Shown here one piece after another: positions 26,559 to 36,338 of a stretch of DNA of 64,000 bases. Within the stretch, counting starts at the first letter, position 1, and each line of letters starts with the position of its first letter. This stretch comes from Bacteroides fragilis (GTDB taxonomy: Bacteria; Bacillota; Clostridia; Lachnospirales; Lachnospiraceae), in the NCBI GenBank assembly GCA_023664485.1, contig JAMPFK010000003.1:147340-211339 (forward strand), in the 5' to 3' direction. A program made the position numbers and the translations under genes. The notes beneath the pieces were generated by a model. That model saw nothing but the letters and a program-made list of their open reading frames with translations. It was not told where the DNA came from and searched no databases.

Positions 26559-28868
26559 CTATTTCAGCTTCCAGATATCCCTGTTATACTCCGCGATCGT
26601 CCTGTCTGAGGAGAAAAAGCCTGCCTTCGCGATATTGACGAGCATCATCTTTCTCCATTTGGCCTGGTCCTCATAATCCGCCATCATCCGATCCTTCGTT
26701 TCGATATAATCTTCCAGATCTAACAGCGTCATGAACCAGTCTTTGTTCAGAAGCTCCTTATGAAGTCTTTCCAGGTTCTTCTTATGGCCGGCCTTCAGCG
26801 CTTCCCTACTGACGATGAAATCGACCGCCTCTTTGATGACCGGACTCTTCTTATAGTAATCTTTGGAGACATAATCCGCTTTTTCATAATGCTTAATGAC
26901 CTGTTCGGATTTTTCCCCGAAAATATAGATGTTATCGTCGCCGACAAGCTCATGGATCTCTACGTTCGCGCCGTCGGAAGTGCCGAGCGTCACCGCGCCG
27001 TTCAGCATGAACTTCATATTGCCGGTTCCGGAAGCCTCTTTGGAAGCCAGCGAAATCTGCTCGGAAATATCGCACGCCGGAATCATTTTTTCCGCATAAG
27101 ATACATTGTAGTTCTCCACCATGAGCACCGTCATATACGGGCTCACTTCCGGATCCCTGTTGATGATTTCCTGCAAAACCAGCAGCAGATGAATGATATC
27201 CTGTGCGATGACATAGGCGGGCGCCGCTTTGGCGCCGAAAATAAAGGTCATCGGCCTCACGGGCTTTTTGCCTGCCTTGATCTCCAGATATTTATGAATG
27301 ATGTAAAGCGCGTTCATCTGCTGGCGTTTGTATTCGTGCAGTCTCTTGGACTGGATATCGAAAATGGAATCCGGATTCAGGATAACGCCCTCCGCCTCCT
27401 TCACATAAGCCGCCAGATCCTTCTTGCGGTTCATCTTGATCTCCGCAATTCTGTTAAGCACCTTCTCATCATCCTGGAATTCCAACAGTTTTTCCAGCTT
27501 ATCCGCATCTTTCTTATAGCCGTCGCCGATGGTTCCGGAAAGAAAAGCCGCCAGTTCTCTGTTACAGGATAACAGCCACCTCCGGAAAGTGATGCCGTTC
27601 GTCTTGTTATTGAATTTCTCAGGATAGAGCTTATAGAAAGCGTTCAGCTCCGTATTTTTCAGAATATCCGTATGAATTGCCGCTACGCCGTTGACCGAAA
27701 AGCCGTAATGGATATCGATGTGCGCCATATGCACTTTTTTATCCCTGTCGATGATCTGTACTTTCGGATCTTTGTATTTCGCCGCAACCCTTTTATCCAG
27801 CTCCTTAATGATCGGTACCAGCTGGGGAACGACCTTTTCCAGATATTCCAACGGCCATTTTTCCAGCGCCTCCGCAAGAATCGTATGATTCGTATAAGCG
27901 CAGGTCCTGCTGACAACGTCGATCGCTTCGTCCATCGTGAATGCTTTTTCATCTACCAGGATCCGGATCAGCTCCGGGATGACCATCGTCGGATGGGTAT
28001 CATTGATCTGGATCACCGCATGGTCGTACATCCTGCACAGATCGTATTTCTTCTCTTTTAATTCCCGCAGAATAAGCTGCGCCGCGTTGCTCACCATAAA
28101 GTACTGCTGATAAATGCGAAGCAGGTTGCCGGCCCTGTCGGAATCGTCGGGATATAAGAACAGCGTCAGATTCTTCTCGATATCCTCCTTGTCGAAATCG
28201 ATGCCCTTTTTGACAATGCTCTCGTCCACCGTCTCCACGTCGAACAGCCGCAGTTTATTTACCCCGTTGTCATAACCCAATATATCGATATCATACAACC
28301 GGGACGTCACTTTTTTATCGCCAAAATGCACGTCGAACGTCACATCCGTCTTTGTCAGCCAGGAATGCTCCTCGATCCAGTCGTTTTTCTCCGCGTGCTG
28401 CAGTCTGTTCTTAAATACCTGTTTGAACAGACCGAAATGATAATTCAGGCCGATTCCTTCCCCCGGAAGTCCCAGCGTCGCGATAGAGTCAAGAAAACAC
28501 GCCGCGAGACGGCCAAGGCCGCCATTTCCGAGCGACGGTTCCGGTTCCGCTTCTTCGATGGCGCTCAGACTCTTTCCATACTTCCGGAGAATCGCATCCA
28601 GCTTGTCATAAATGCCGAGATTGAGCAGATTGTTAGATAACAGTTTCCCGATCAGAAATTCGGCGGAAATATAATAGACCTTTTTTTCGCCCTCGATCGG
28701 CTGGGATACCCGCATCAGTTTTTTGGATAAAAGCAGCAGCGCATAGTATATTTCTTCATTACTGCATGATGCAACGTCTTTCACATACATGCTTTTTATC
28801 TGCTCTTCCAGCTCCTTTTCCAGATTCATCACCAATACGTCTCTTGTCAGATTGCTTGCCTGTGCCAT
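26559..28868 (-). CDS. glgP: glycogen/alpha-glucan phosphorylase
   Basis: Releases glucose-1-phosphate from glycogen or maltodextrins. The 769-residue protein shows VYYISAEFLIGKLLSNNL, EPSLGNGGLGRLAACFLDS, SKRLHEYKRQQMNALY and the PLP-lysine region EASGTGNMKFMLNGAVTLGT, all diagnostic for GT35 phosphorylases. The start at 28868 follows AATGGAGGATTTTT; 20 upstream residues in the same frame are Arg-rich and unsupported. It is a single-gene unit, with a LacI regulator 150 bases upstream on the same strand. Confidence 0.95.
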   Translation of the reverse strand: MAQASNLTRDVLVMNLEKELEEQIKSMYVKDVASCSNEEIYYALLLLSKKLMRVSQPIEGEKKVYYISAEFLIGKLLSNNLLNLGIYDKLDAILRKYGKSLSAIEEAEPEPSLGNGGLGRLAACFLDSIATLGLPGEGIGLNYHFGLFKQVFKNRLQHAEKNDWIEEHSWLTKTDVTFDVHFGDKKVTSRLYDIDILGYDNGVNKLRLFDVETVDESIVKKGIDFDKEDIEKNLTLFLYPDDSDRAGNLLRIYQQYFMVSNAAQLILRELKEKKYDLCRMYDHAVIQINDTHPTMVIPELIRILVDEKAFTMDEAIDVVSRTCAYTNHTILAEALEKWPLEYLEKVVPQLVPIIKELDKRVAAKYKDPKVQIIDRDKKVHMAHIDIHYGFSVNGVAAIHTDILKNTELNAFYKLYPEKFNNKTNGITFRRWLLSCNRELAAFLSGTIGDGYKKDADKLEKLLEFQDDEKVLNRIAEIKMNRKKDLAAYVKEAEGVILNPDSIFDIQSKRLHEYKRQQMNALYIIHKYLEIKAGKKPVRPMTFIFGAKAAPAYVIAQDIIHLLLVLQEIINRDPEVSPYMTVLMVENYNVSYAEKMIPACDISEQISLASKEASGTGNMKFMLNGAVTLGTSDGANVEIHELVGDDNIYIFGEKSEQVIKHYEKADYVSKDYYKKSPVIKEAVDFIVSREALKAGHKKNLERLHKELLNKDWFMTLLDLEDYIETKDRMMADYEDQAKWRKMMLVNIAKAGFFSSDRTIAEYNRDIWKLK

Positions 28869-29018
28869 AAAAATCCTCCATTCTTGCTTAGCCCGCGGAT
28901 CCGGGCGGCGCCGAAAGCGCCCTGGCATTCAATTTGCCTGTGAAAAATCTGTTTTTCACAGGATCATTTCCTTCTTAACATCATTATGAAACAGTATTCG
29001 CATATTTATCCTGTCTTA

Positions 29019-30008
29019 TCAATGGATAACATCCAAATACCGCATCCGGATCAACTCGTAATCCATCACGATTTCTTCCCCGGTCCCGCCTTCCAGAAGC
29101 CTTTTCAGCTCTGTCACCGCCCTCGCCGCGATCGCGCCAAAATCCTGTCTGACCGTATTCATCTGCTTACCCGCATAGCCCATCAGCGTAATCCCGTCAA
29201 AGCCGCAGACCGGACGGAAAATATCCATTTCTATCAGCGCCTTCATCGCGCCGATCGCCATCAGGTCGGAAGCGCAGACGACGACATCTTTCTTTCTGGC
29301 ATAACGGAACGTATGCCTTCGCGCCTCCAGTTCGGAAAAATTGCCGTTCCGCACGAGCAGCGGCAGTTCCAGCTCTTCCGCCAGCTTTTGAATGCCCTTC
29401 AGCCGTTCCGCCGCCACATAGCTGTTCTTCCTGCCGGCAAGATAAAGGATGCTCTTCGCCTGATTCTCTTCTATCGTTTTTCTCGCCACCTCATACTGCG
29501 CGGCGGCCTGGTCTATCCAGACGCAGGACGTATTTTCGTTGACGAGCGGAGCTTCCACGGCCACAATCTTAAAAATCCCGGACGCGATCAGGCTGTGCAG
29601 GACCTCATCATCCCTGGACAATCCAAAAAGAATCAGCCCGGTAATGCTCTGGGAACGCAGGTAACGGACGATCTCTTCCACCGTCATTTTTTTAATCATG
29701 GAATAAAAGACCGTAATGACGTCCAGATTCAGCTCTACCGCCTGTTGGATCGCTCCGACAAGGGACTGCATATTGATTTCATCCACCGCCTGCTTCGCAT
29801 TATCGAGGTCCAGAAGAATCGCCACCCGGCCCGACTGCTTGGAAGAAAGGGCTGCCGCCACGGAGTTCGGCACGAAATTCAGCTCTTCCACCGCTTCTTT
29901 TACTTTTTTCTTCGTCTCATCGCTGACATTCGGGTAATCGTTCAACACCTTGGATACGGTGGATATCGCCACCCCGGCCCGCTTTGCCACATCTTTAATC
30001 GATACCAT
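29019..30008 (-). CDS. LacI-family transcriptional regulator
   Basis: Sugar-responsive repressor of 329 residues. The N-terminal helix-turn-helix reads VSIKDVAKRAGVAISTVSKVLN, followed by the hinge and a periplasmic-binding-protein-like ligand domain (AILLDLDNAKQA, ITLMGYAGKQMN). GAGGAAAT precedes the ATG. It lies between glycogen phosphorylase and the uronate-polysaccharide operon, with a terminator (30146-30173) separating it from the latter. It could regulate either; the palindrome upstream of the GH88 gene (34151-34164) is a candidate operator. Confidence 0.9.
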   Translation of the reverse strand: MVSIKDVAKRAGVAISTVSKVLNDYPNVSDETKKKVKEAVEELNFVPNSVAAALSSKQSGRVAILLDLDNAKQAVDEINMQSLVGAIQQAVELNLDVITVFYSMIKKMTVEEIVRYLRSQSITGLILFGLSRDDEVLHSLIASGIFKIVAVEAPLVNENTSCVWIDQAAAQYEVARKTIEENQAKSILYLAGRKNSYVAAERLKGIQKLAEELELPLLVRNGNFSELEARRHTFRYARKKDVVVCASDLMAIGAMKALIEMDIFRPVCGFDGITLMGYAGKQMNTVRQDFGAIAARAVTELKRLLEGGTGEEIVMDYELIRMRYLDVIH

Positions 30009-30145
30009 ATTTCCTCTTATTCCGCCGCCTCCGCGGCCCTCCCATCGGGAAGCAGAATTTGGAAAAGGTTTTCCGGAAATCGTTTTCCTTAATTATCATA
30101 TACCTGTTATCGCAATTTGTAAACCATCTTTTCCCAAAAAGTCTT

Positions 30146-30173
30146 TAAGCCTCCTGCGTAAAAGCAGGAGGCT
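30146..30173. terminator. terminator of the GH88-DUF2264 operon
   Basis: AAGCCTCCTGC (30146-30156) and GCAGGAGGCTT (30163-30173) form a perfect 11-base stem with a 6-base loop. On the minus strand a CTTTTTGG tract follows shortly after, which fits termination of the operon ending at 30220. Confidence 0.85.
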
Positions 30174-30219
30174 TATTTCATAAAAAGAAGAAACTGATTC
30201 CCATCATCCGGCCCGCCGG

Positions 30220-31008
30220 TCACCCTTCTCTCCCATACACCTCGATCTGGCTCAGCGCTGGGAACGGCGACGGATCGTCCGCTTTGATCAGCTGTCCGAG
30301 CCGCACCCATCGTATCCTTTTCGGTTCAAACGCCAGCACATGCGGAAGGCTGCTCTTTTCCAGATCCCAGACGATTTCCGACTGGTCGGAAAAAGTCAGC
30401 GTCACCTGCTTCCACCAGTTATCGTGCGGAAAATCGGAACGGGTGTACAGCACCACCTTATCGGCCTCCACTTCCCTGCCGAAATCCACCGTCATCTCCG
30501 CATCGTCCTGCATATTGATGCCCCAGGATTCATAAGGCCATTCGCCGTGGGAACGGTTCTCACATACGCCGTCGATCGCATTTCTGGCCGCGAACACCGA
30601 TTCGCCCCGCGTCTCCACATTAGCCGCCGCATGCGGAAAGCAGTTCGTATCGCCGTGCTGATCGCATACATTCAGCGCCAGATTCCTGTAAGCGCATATT
30701 TCGTCTTCCCGTGCGGTTCTCGCATACAGATAATGTCTGTTCCCTGCAAAAACCTTGGGCGAATAGCAGATACGCTTCTCGCCGAACGGAACCGCATAGG
30801 AAACGTTCCCCGTAATATAACAGAAAGCCGCTCCCATCGCATCGTCTACCTGCAAAAAAACATGAATGTTCTTTTCCGAGGTCTCCAGCACAATCCTGTC
30901 TCCCTCCTGATATTCTGCGGTGCACACGAGGCTCACATAATCCTCCCCGCTGCTCACGCAGATCGTTTTTCCGCTTTTATCCAAAACCTTCAATGCCAAT
31001 ACTGCCAT
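30220..31008 (-). CDS. discoidin-like carbohydrate-binding-domain protein
   Basis: A 262-residue protein without a signal peptide. The first 110 residues form a beta-rich region of unknown type. From about 125 the sequence follows the F5/8 type C (discoidin) pattern: ARNAIDGVCENRSHGEWPY, WGINMQDDAEMTVDFGREVE, DKVVLYTRSD and RIRWVRLGQL. Such domains bind sugars or are linked to glycan-degrading enzymes. AGGAGAGGGTAACG precedes the ATG. It follows the DUF2264 gene and is the last gene of the GH88 operon, so a role in cytoplasmic handling of uronate oligosaccharides is inferred. No catalytic motif seen. Confidence 0.7.
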   Translation of the reverse strand: MAVLALKVLDKSGKTICVSSGEDYVSLVCTAEYQEGDRIVLETSEKNIHVFLQVDDAMGAAFCYITGNVSYAVPFGEKRICYSPKVFAGNRHYLYARTAREDEICAYRNLALNVCDQHGDTNCFPHAAANVETRGESVFAARNAIDGVCENRSHGEWPYESWGINMQDDAEMTVDFGREVEADKVVLYTRSDFPHDNWWKQVTLTFSDQSEIVWDLEKSSLPHVLAFEPKRIRWVRLGQLIKADDPSPFPALSQIEVYGREG

Positions 31009-31093
31009 CGTTACCCTCTCCTGTCCAATAGATTCCTTTTCTGTCCGCCCTGTTTTTCAAGGGCTTTCTGCCGTTACCTGCCGCCATACGCCG

Positions 31094-32800
31094 TTATGCT
31101 TTCACGATCGTAGACAGTTCGTTCTTCCCCCGATGAATCGGATAGCGGACCGCCGGAATCCTCGTCATCGGATGCAGAAGATTGGTATTCGGATCCGCCT
31201 GGATGATGACGCCTTCACCTTCTCCGCATACCGTTTCGACGCTGCATCCGCTGTAATAATTCTCGACCCGTGCCATCCTGCCGTCCTGTATCTGCTTTTC
31301 TCCCGCCACATCGATTTCCACCGCAAAACCGCAGTCATAAGCTTCGCACTCCCTGTCGCTCGTGATAACATGTTTTCGTATATGCCCTTCTTTGGTCGGA
31401 GTAATACAGGTTTCGACCTGAATCCCTTCACAGGGTATCCAGCGGGAATATACTTCTGTCTCAGAAACACGGAATTCCTCGCAGATACGCCGCACATAAA
31501 CATGGCCGCTGACAGAAAAAGCGAGCATAGAGTCCGGCGCCGTCTCATGGATTTCCCATTCAGATTTCGCCACGCTGAATGCAAATTCCGTATCATAGGC
31601 AAACTTTCCATATTTGGACGGAGTCTGCCCATGCCCTGACGGGCTGTATCTGCCGGGTACGAAAGCCGTTACATGGCCGCCGTATCTGTGAATCAGCATA
31701 TCCGCGTAAGGCAGCGCTTTCTGCTCCTCCAATGCCGGAAGCGGTTTTATTTCCGCCGTCCAGAAGGGATGATCGTCCGGCAGCATCAAAACGGCAAACG
31801 TCTTGAGCGCCCAGTAAGGAGACCCTGGCCCGTTATACCGTTCGCCCATGATCAGATCAGGATATCCATATCCGATAGTCAGAATATCGTTTCCGTCAAA
31901 AATCGGCCGCTTCATCCAATCGCAGAAATGCCGCACGATCAGCCCTTTCATCACGCCGACATCGAACGGTTCTATCCCCGCCATCAGACAGGCTGAGAAG
32001 AAGCTCACCTGCGAAAAGCGGTATGTCAGGGAACGGCCAAAAGGCAGCGCCCTTCCTTTTTCATCGAACCAGTAAATGAACTGCTGCGCAAAAAGCACGG
32101 CACGCTCCTTATAGAGCCTGCATCTGTCCGGATCCTCCTCTTCCATGACCGCCGCATAAAATAAGCTGTAAAAATGAATCGCAAAGGACACATAGTAATC
32201 CTTCTGTCCGGAATCGCCGTCCTGATACCAGCCGTCCCCCAGATAAAAGGAACCCGCCCCGTCCAGATATTTCTCCAGTTTTTCGGCATCATACTTCCTG
32301 CCGCGCTTCTTTAAGGCAATATTGACGAGTACCGCGAACAGCACCCAGTTGCAGACCGGCAGTTCATACCGGTTGATACCGTAGAGCCAGTCCGCCAGAT
32401 TGTCTTTTTCCTTATCCGTCAAAGGCTCCCAGATCTTATCCGGCGCAAGGATCAGCCCGTAGGCCATCGCCGCCATCTCTACAAAGCGCTGGTCAAAAGC
32501 GTGAAAGCCGCCCCAGTATTCCTCATTCTCCGGATCCGTCCCGGCCGTCAGCCCTTTTCTGTATACCGCTTCAAATTCCGCGTCGCTCCCGCCGCCGGCC
32601 CAGAACGGCACAAGTCCCCATAAGACCCGTGAAAAAGCTTCCAGCCGGATCGTCCTCTGCCCATAGGTCGTCGCCGTAACGCCCAGCACGATCCCGGCCT
32701 TTTCCTTCGTATAATAAGGCAGCAGCGGCCTGATGATTTCAAGCAGAAGCTCCCTGAAATCTTCCTTACTATTCAATTTTCCTTCCCAGTCTTTTCTCAT
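31094..32800 (-). CDS. DUF2264 domain protein
   Basis: A 568-residue cytoplasmic protein matching DUF2264 (PF10022): ETTTY-like GVTATTYGQRTIRLEAFSR-type opening, WGGFHAFDQRFVEMAAMAYGL, NRYELPVCNWVLFAVLVN, and DGWYQDGDSGQKDYYVSFA with SLTYRFSQVSFFSACLMAG. The N-terminal ~370 residues should form an alpha/alpha toroid as in polysaccharide lyases and GH88/GH105 enzymes; the C-terminal part is beta-rich. DUF2264 genes are common in polysaccharide loci for uronic-acid polymers; enzymatic activity is not assigned here. It lies between GH88 and the discoidin-like gene, all in one operon. Confidence 0.82.
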   Translation of the reverse strand: MRKDWEGKLNSKEDFRELLLEIIRPLLPYYTKEKAGIVLGVTATTYGQRTIRLEAFSRVLWGLVPFWAGGGSDAEFEAVYRKGLTAGTDPENEEYWGGFHAFDQRFVEMAAMAYGLILAPDKIWEPLTDKEKDNLADWLYGINRYELPVCNWVLFAVLVNIALKKRGRKYDAEKLEKYLDGAGSFYLGDGWYQDGDSGQKDYYVSFAIHFYSLFYAAVMEEEDPDRCRLYKERAVLFAQQFIYWFDEKGRALPFGRSLTYRFSQVSFFSACLMAGIEPFDVGVMKGLIVRHFCDWMKRPIFDGNDILTIGYGYPDLIMGERYNGPGSPYWALKTFAVLMLPDDHPFWTAEIKPLPALEEQKALPYADMLIHRYGGHVTAFVPGRYSPSGHGQTPSKYGKFAYDTEFAFSVAKSEWEIHETAPDSMLAFSVSGHVYVRRICEEFRVSETEVYSRWIPCEGIQVETCITPTKEGHIRKHVITSDRECEAYDCGFAVEIDVAGEKQIQDGRMARVENYYSGCSVETVCGEGEGVIIQADPNTNLLHPMTRIPAVRYPIHRGKNELSTIVKA

Positions 32801-32828
32801 ACACAGCCTCCCTCTCCATTTTCCTTTT

Positions 32829-34016
32829 TTACCAATATAAATTCCAATCCTTCCGCAGCCGCGTCAGCGCCTCCATATAAAAGTAATCCCCCCAGGAATT
32901 ACATTCATCGACGCCGTAATGATTACAGGTGTTATATGGCGAATGGTTGGAATAGGTGCTGTGCAGCACAAGCCCGTTCGACTTCGCGGGATCCTTTACC
33001 GCATAGTTATCGTACAGCGATTTCATCATCTGTTCCGCATATTTCCGATAGATCCCCGCTTCCTCCGGCTCCAGCGATTTGATCATTTCCAACATGCCGC
33101 AGGCCGCAATCGACGCCGACGAAGAATCCCTCGGCTGGTCGTCCCCGTCGGTAAATTCCAGATCCCAGAAGGGGACCATATCCTTCGGCAGATGCTCCAG
33201 ATAATACTGTGCCACATTTTTGAAAATATCGATATACTCTTTCCGCTTCGTATACTTATAAGCGAGCGCCGCGCCGTAAATGCCCCAGGCCTGGCCCCGC
33301 GCCCACGCAGAACCGTCGCGGTATCCCTGGCAGGTCGCGCCGTGATCCGGTTCCCCGGTCTCCATATTGAAGAAAAAGGTGTGCCACGTCGAATAATCTT
33401 CCCTGATGACATTCTTAATCGCCGTATGAATATGTTTTTCCGCGATGTTCCGGTACTTTTCATCCCCGGTCTCTTCCGATGCCCAGTACAGCAGCGGCAG
33501 ATTCAGCAGACAGTCGATGATCAGCCTGTAATTTTCCGGCTCGTCCATCGGCCCCCATGCCTGGATAAATTCCCCCACAGGATGATACCGCGTAATCAGC
33601 TGATCCGCCGCCTTTATGGCCGCCTCTTTTCCCTTTTCATTTCCCGTCAGTTTATAGGCCGCCACACAGGAAGGCGAGTAGAGGAAACCCATATCATGGT
33701 GATCCACTTCAATTTTATTATCGATCCTGTGCAAAAAGCTTTCGACCTGCACTTCCGCCGCTTTTTTCAGCGCGTCCGCATCCGCCGTATTCTTTTCCTT
33801 TGCGTATTCATAAGCAAGCCAGATTTCCCCCGTCCAAAACCCTGTCGTCCAGTAGTTATTTTCAATCGGATGGTAAAAGCCGTCCTCGCTGTATGCCTTC
33901 TGGAATTTATCCGTAAATTCCGGCAGATTCCGAACGACCTGATCCGTTGAAAAATCGAGAGCCGCGTCAATCTCTTCGGGAGAGATCACAGGACTGGTTT
34001 CAAATAATATTTTCAT
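32829..34016 (-). CDS. unsaturated glucuronyl hydrolase, GH88
   Basis: Removes the 4,5-unsaturated uronic acid left by polysaccharide lyases. The 395-residue protein has the family pattern WTTGFWTGEIWLAYEYA, HHDMGFLYSPS (first catalytic Asp, near residue 107), YRLIIDCLLNLPLLYWAS (second Asp, near residue 167) and DGSAWARGQAWGIYG. No signal peptide, so it acts on imported oligosaccharides. It has its own promoter region (-10 at 34081-34086) 293 bases after the ABC permease genes. Together with the heparinase-family gene it points to glycosaminoglycan or similar substrates. Confidence 0.93.
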   Translation of the reverse strand: MKILFETSPVISPEEIDAALDFSTDQVVRNLPEFTDKFQKAYSEDGFYHPIENNYWTTGFWTGEIWLAYEYAKEKNTADADALKKAAEVQVESFLHRIDNKIEVDHHDMGFLYSPSCVAAYKLTGNEKGKEAAIKAADQLITRYHPVGEFIQAWGPMDEPENYRLIIDCLLNLPLLYWASEETGDEKYRNIAEKHIHTAIKNVIREDYSTWHTFFFNMETGEPDHGATCQGYRDGSAWARGQAWGIYGAALAYKYTKRKEYIDIFKNVAQYYLEHLPKDMVPFWDLEFTDGDDQPRDSSSASIAACGMLEMIKSLEPEEAGIYRKYAEQMMKSLYDNYAVKDPAKSNGLVLHSTYSNHSPYNTCNHYGVDECNSWGDYFYMEALTRLRKDWNLYW

Positions 34017-34077
34017 GCATGCTTCCTCCGTTCTGCCGCGTCCCGGACGCGGCTTGATTTGGTACTTTTCTCTTATG

Positions 34078-34086
34078 ATGATTATA
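34078..34086 (-). promoter_or_regulatory. extended -10 promoter of the GH88 operon
   Basis: On the minus strand TGCTATAAT gives an extended -10 element (hexamer 34081-34086) about 65 bases before the GH88 start. No good -35 hexamer is seen, which extended -10 promoters can tolerate. Confidence 0.5.
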
Positions 34087-34150
34087 GCATAGAAATCCCT
34101 GTTGCAGTATTATCATACGATAAGAAAATCATAAAAAATCATCGTTATTA

Positions 34151-34164
34151 ATAACATTTGTTAT
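34151..34164. promoter_or_regulatory. palindrome upstream of the GH88 promoter, possible LacI-type operator
   Basis: ATAACATTTGTTAT is a perfect 14-base palindrome, about 70 bases upstream of the -10 box, next to a second palindrome TTATTAATAA (34145-34154). It could be a regulator site; which regulator binds is not shown. The remainder of 34165-34309 has a 7-base CTTTGTC/GACAAAG hairpin and no gene. Confidence 0.4.
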
Positions 34165-34309
34165 ATTTCTTTGTCAGTCAAGACAAAGAAGCGGGCTTTA
34201 TCCGAAAAGGCGATGCCAACGCTTCGCTCCCTCAGACAAAAGCACCCGCTCCCTATCTGTCGATCTGTTATGATCCGTCCTGAGACGGGCTTTGGAAGTT
34301 CTTCTCACA

Positions 34310-35176
34310 CTAGCCTTTCAGCCCCGTAGAAGCCACCCCTTCCACAAAATACTTCTGCAGGCACAGGAACACGATAATGACCGGTATCAACGAAAGCACC
34401 GAGCCGGCCATGATCAGCCCGTACTCGGACGAATACTGCCCGATGAACATCTTTAATCCGAGCTGGATCGTCTTTTTGCTCTCGGTCTTTAAATAAATGA
34501 GCGGTCCTAAATAGTCATTCCAGGTACTGACGAAGGTAAAGATTGTCAGGGTCGATAACGCCGGCTTGGAAAGCGGCAGCATAATTTTGGCATAAATCTT
34601 ATATTCGCTCATGCCGTCGATTCTCGCCGCCTCGCACAGATCGCTCGGAATCCCCTCATAGAACTGTTTCATCATGAACACACCAAAAGCGGAAAACGCC
34701 TGCAGGCAGATCATTGCGAGCAGCTTGTCATTTAATCCCATCGCCCGCATCATGATGAACTGCGGGACCATGTATACCTGCCACGGCATCGCGATCGTCG
34801 CAATATATGCCAGAAACAGGGCGTTTTTATGTTTGAACTCCAGCTTTGCAAAGGAATAGGCTGCAAAGCTCGATGTCAGAAGCTGTAAAAGCGTCACCAC
34901 GATCGTCAAAAATACCGTATTCTCCACAAACTTCAACATCGGGATCTTTGTCCATATTTTGATATAATTATCCCACCTGGGAACCTCCGGAATCCATACA
35001 AAAGGATTCATCTGGAATACTTCTCTGTCCGATTTGATCGAGGCGGAAAGCATCCATAAAAAAGGAATTACCATAACTACTGTTATTATAATTAAAATCA
35101 AATACAGCACAATTTTTCCAATCAAAGCATTTCTGCTCTTTGAACTGTATTTTTTCGTTTCTGTCTTTTCGCTCAT
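34310..35176 (-). CDS. carbohydrate ABC transporter permease (MalG-like)
   Basis: Second membrane subunit of a CUT1-type sugar importer, 288 residues, six predicted helices. The EAA loop reads EAARIDGMSEYKIYAKIMLP near residue 180. The N-terminus (MSEKTETKKYSSKSRNALIGK) precedes the first helix. AGAAAGGAGAG lies upstream of the ATG. It follows the other permease by 24 bases. No ATPase gene is nearby; CUT1 systems in Clostridia usually share an MsmK-type ATPase encoded elsewhere. Probable substrate: uronic-acid-containing oligosaccharides (inferred from neighbours). Confidence 0.93.
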   Translation of the reverse strand: MSEKTETKKYSSKSRNALIGKIVLYLILIIITVVMVIPFLWMLSASIKSDREVFQMNPFVWIPEVPRWDNYIKIWTKIPMLKFVENTVFLTIVVTLLQLLTSSFAAYSFAKLEFKHKNALFLAYIATIAMPWQVYMVPQFIMMRAMGLNDKLLAMICLQAFSAFGVFMMKQFYEGIPSDLCEAARIDGMSEYKIYAKIMLPLSKPALSTLTIFTFVSTWNDYLGPLIYLKTESKKTIQLGLKMFIGQYSSEYGLIMAGSVLSLIPVIIVFLCLQKYFVEGVASTGLKG

Positions 35177-35200
35177 CCCGACTCTCCTTTCTCCTGCATT

Positions 35201-36250
35201 TTATGCGTCCAGATTTTTCTCATATCTGAACTGAATCAACGTAACAACAAGCACTATCAGGAACAATACCATCGCGATCGCGCTGGAATATCCAAGATCC
35301 CAATAGTTGAACGCATTCTGATAAATGTAGTATACAAGAACAGTCGCCGATGTGCTTAGCTTGCCGTCGCCGCCTCCCGCGAGCATGACTGCGATATCAT
35401 ACACCTTGAAGCAGTTGATCGTCAGCATGACGACTACAAAAAAGGTGGTGGAGCGAAGCTGCGGCCATGTTATGTATTGGAATTTCTGCCAGGTGTTCGC
35501 ACCGTCAAGGCTTCCCGCCTCATAAAGCTCCGCCGAAATTCCCTGTAAACCCGCCAGATAGATTACCATATAATAACCCATGTATTTCCACACGCTGAAC
35601 AAAATCAGCGTAACCAGCACCAGATTTCCGCTGAACCATTTTGGAAGATTCTCCTGCGCCACGCCGAACACCGTCAGCAGAAGATAGTTCACCGGGCCTT
35701 TGGAGGGATGGAAGATCATGCTCCAGACCGCCGTGATCGCTACGAGAGAAGCTACATAAGGGAAAAATGCTACCGTCCGGAAAAAGCCTCTCGCCCGGAC
35801 TTTTTGATTCAATACGATTGCAAGCGCCAGAGAGGCGATCATCGTCAGCGGCACCGTACCGACAACATAGATGATCGTATTTTTTAACGCCGCTATGAAA
35901 AATGTATCCGAAGGAAGCTTTATAAAATTTTTCAGCCCGACAAAGGTAATCGCGTTGCTGCCGTCCCAGTCCATAAAGGCGAGTACGAACGCAAATACGA
36001 TGGGAATCAGCGTAAATACGGCAAATCCGATAAAGTTCGGCGCGATAAAAGAGTACGCTACGAGATCCCGCTTTGCCTCCCTGCTCAAAATTCGGTTATT
36101 CCTGACCGCGGTAATTTTTCTCTGCTTTTTCTCTCTTTCCGCAATCAGCTTCTTTTTTTTCTTAATATCTGACTCTTCGCGGATCTTCTGCATCAAAGCA
36201 GCCGATTCCTGCTCCAGCTTTTCCAACTGAGCCGCTTTTTTTTCATCCAT
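35201..36250 (-). CDS. carbohydrate ABC transporter permease (MalF-like)
   Basis: First membrane subunit of the same CUT1 importer, 349 residues. After a charged, coiled-coil-like N-terminal stretch of about 65 residues rich in Lys and Glu, six helices follow, with the EAA motif EAGSLDGANTWQKFQYITWP near residue 245. This N-terminal extension is longer than in typical homologues and may contact the ATPase or the membrane surface. A 7-base hairpin (36284-36305) in the gap after the solute-binding gene may set unequal expression of the subunits. Confidence 0.92.
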   Translation of the reverse strand: MDEKKAAQLEKLEQESAALMQKIREESDIKKKKKLIAEREKKQRKITAVRNNRILSREAKRDLVAYSFIAPNFIGFAVFTLIPIVFAFVLAFMDWDGSNAITFVGLKNFIKLPSDTFFIAALKNTIIYVVGTVPLTMIASLALAIVLNQKVRARGFFRTVAFFPYVASLVAITAVWSMIFHPSKGPVNYLLLTVFGVAQENLPKWFSGNLVLVTLILFSVWKYMGYYMVIYLAGLQGISAELYEAGSLDGANTWQKFQYITWPQLRSTTFFVVVMLTINCFKVYDIAVMLAGGGDGKLSTSATVLVYYIYQNAFNYWDLGYSSAIAMVLFLIVLVVTLIQFRYEKNLDA

Positions 36251-36283
36251 TCTCTAAACCCCCGCCCTTTCCGCCGATAGTCA

Positions 36284-36305
36284 GGGCTGGTCATTACACC
36301 AGCCC
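36284..36305 (-). other. intercistronic hairpin between solute-binding protein and permease genes
   Basis: GGGCTGG (36284-36290) pairs with CCAGCCC (36299-36305). No T-run follows on the minus strand, so it is more likely an mRNA-stabilising or partial-attenuation hairpin, often seen where the binding protein must be made in excess. Confidence 0.5.
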
Positions 36306-36338
36306 CAGTTATCGTCTTATGGATTTTCAAAACAGTGT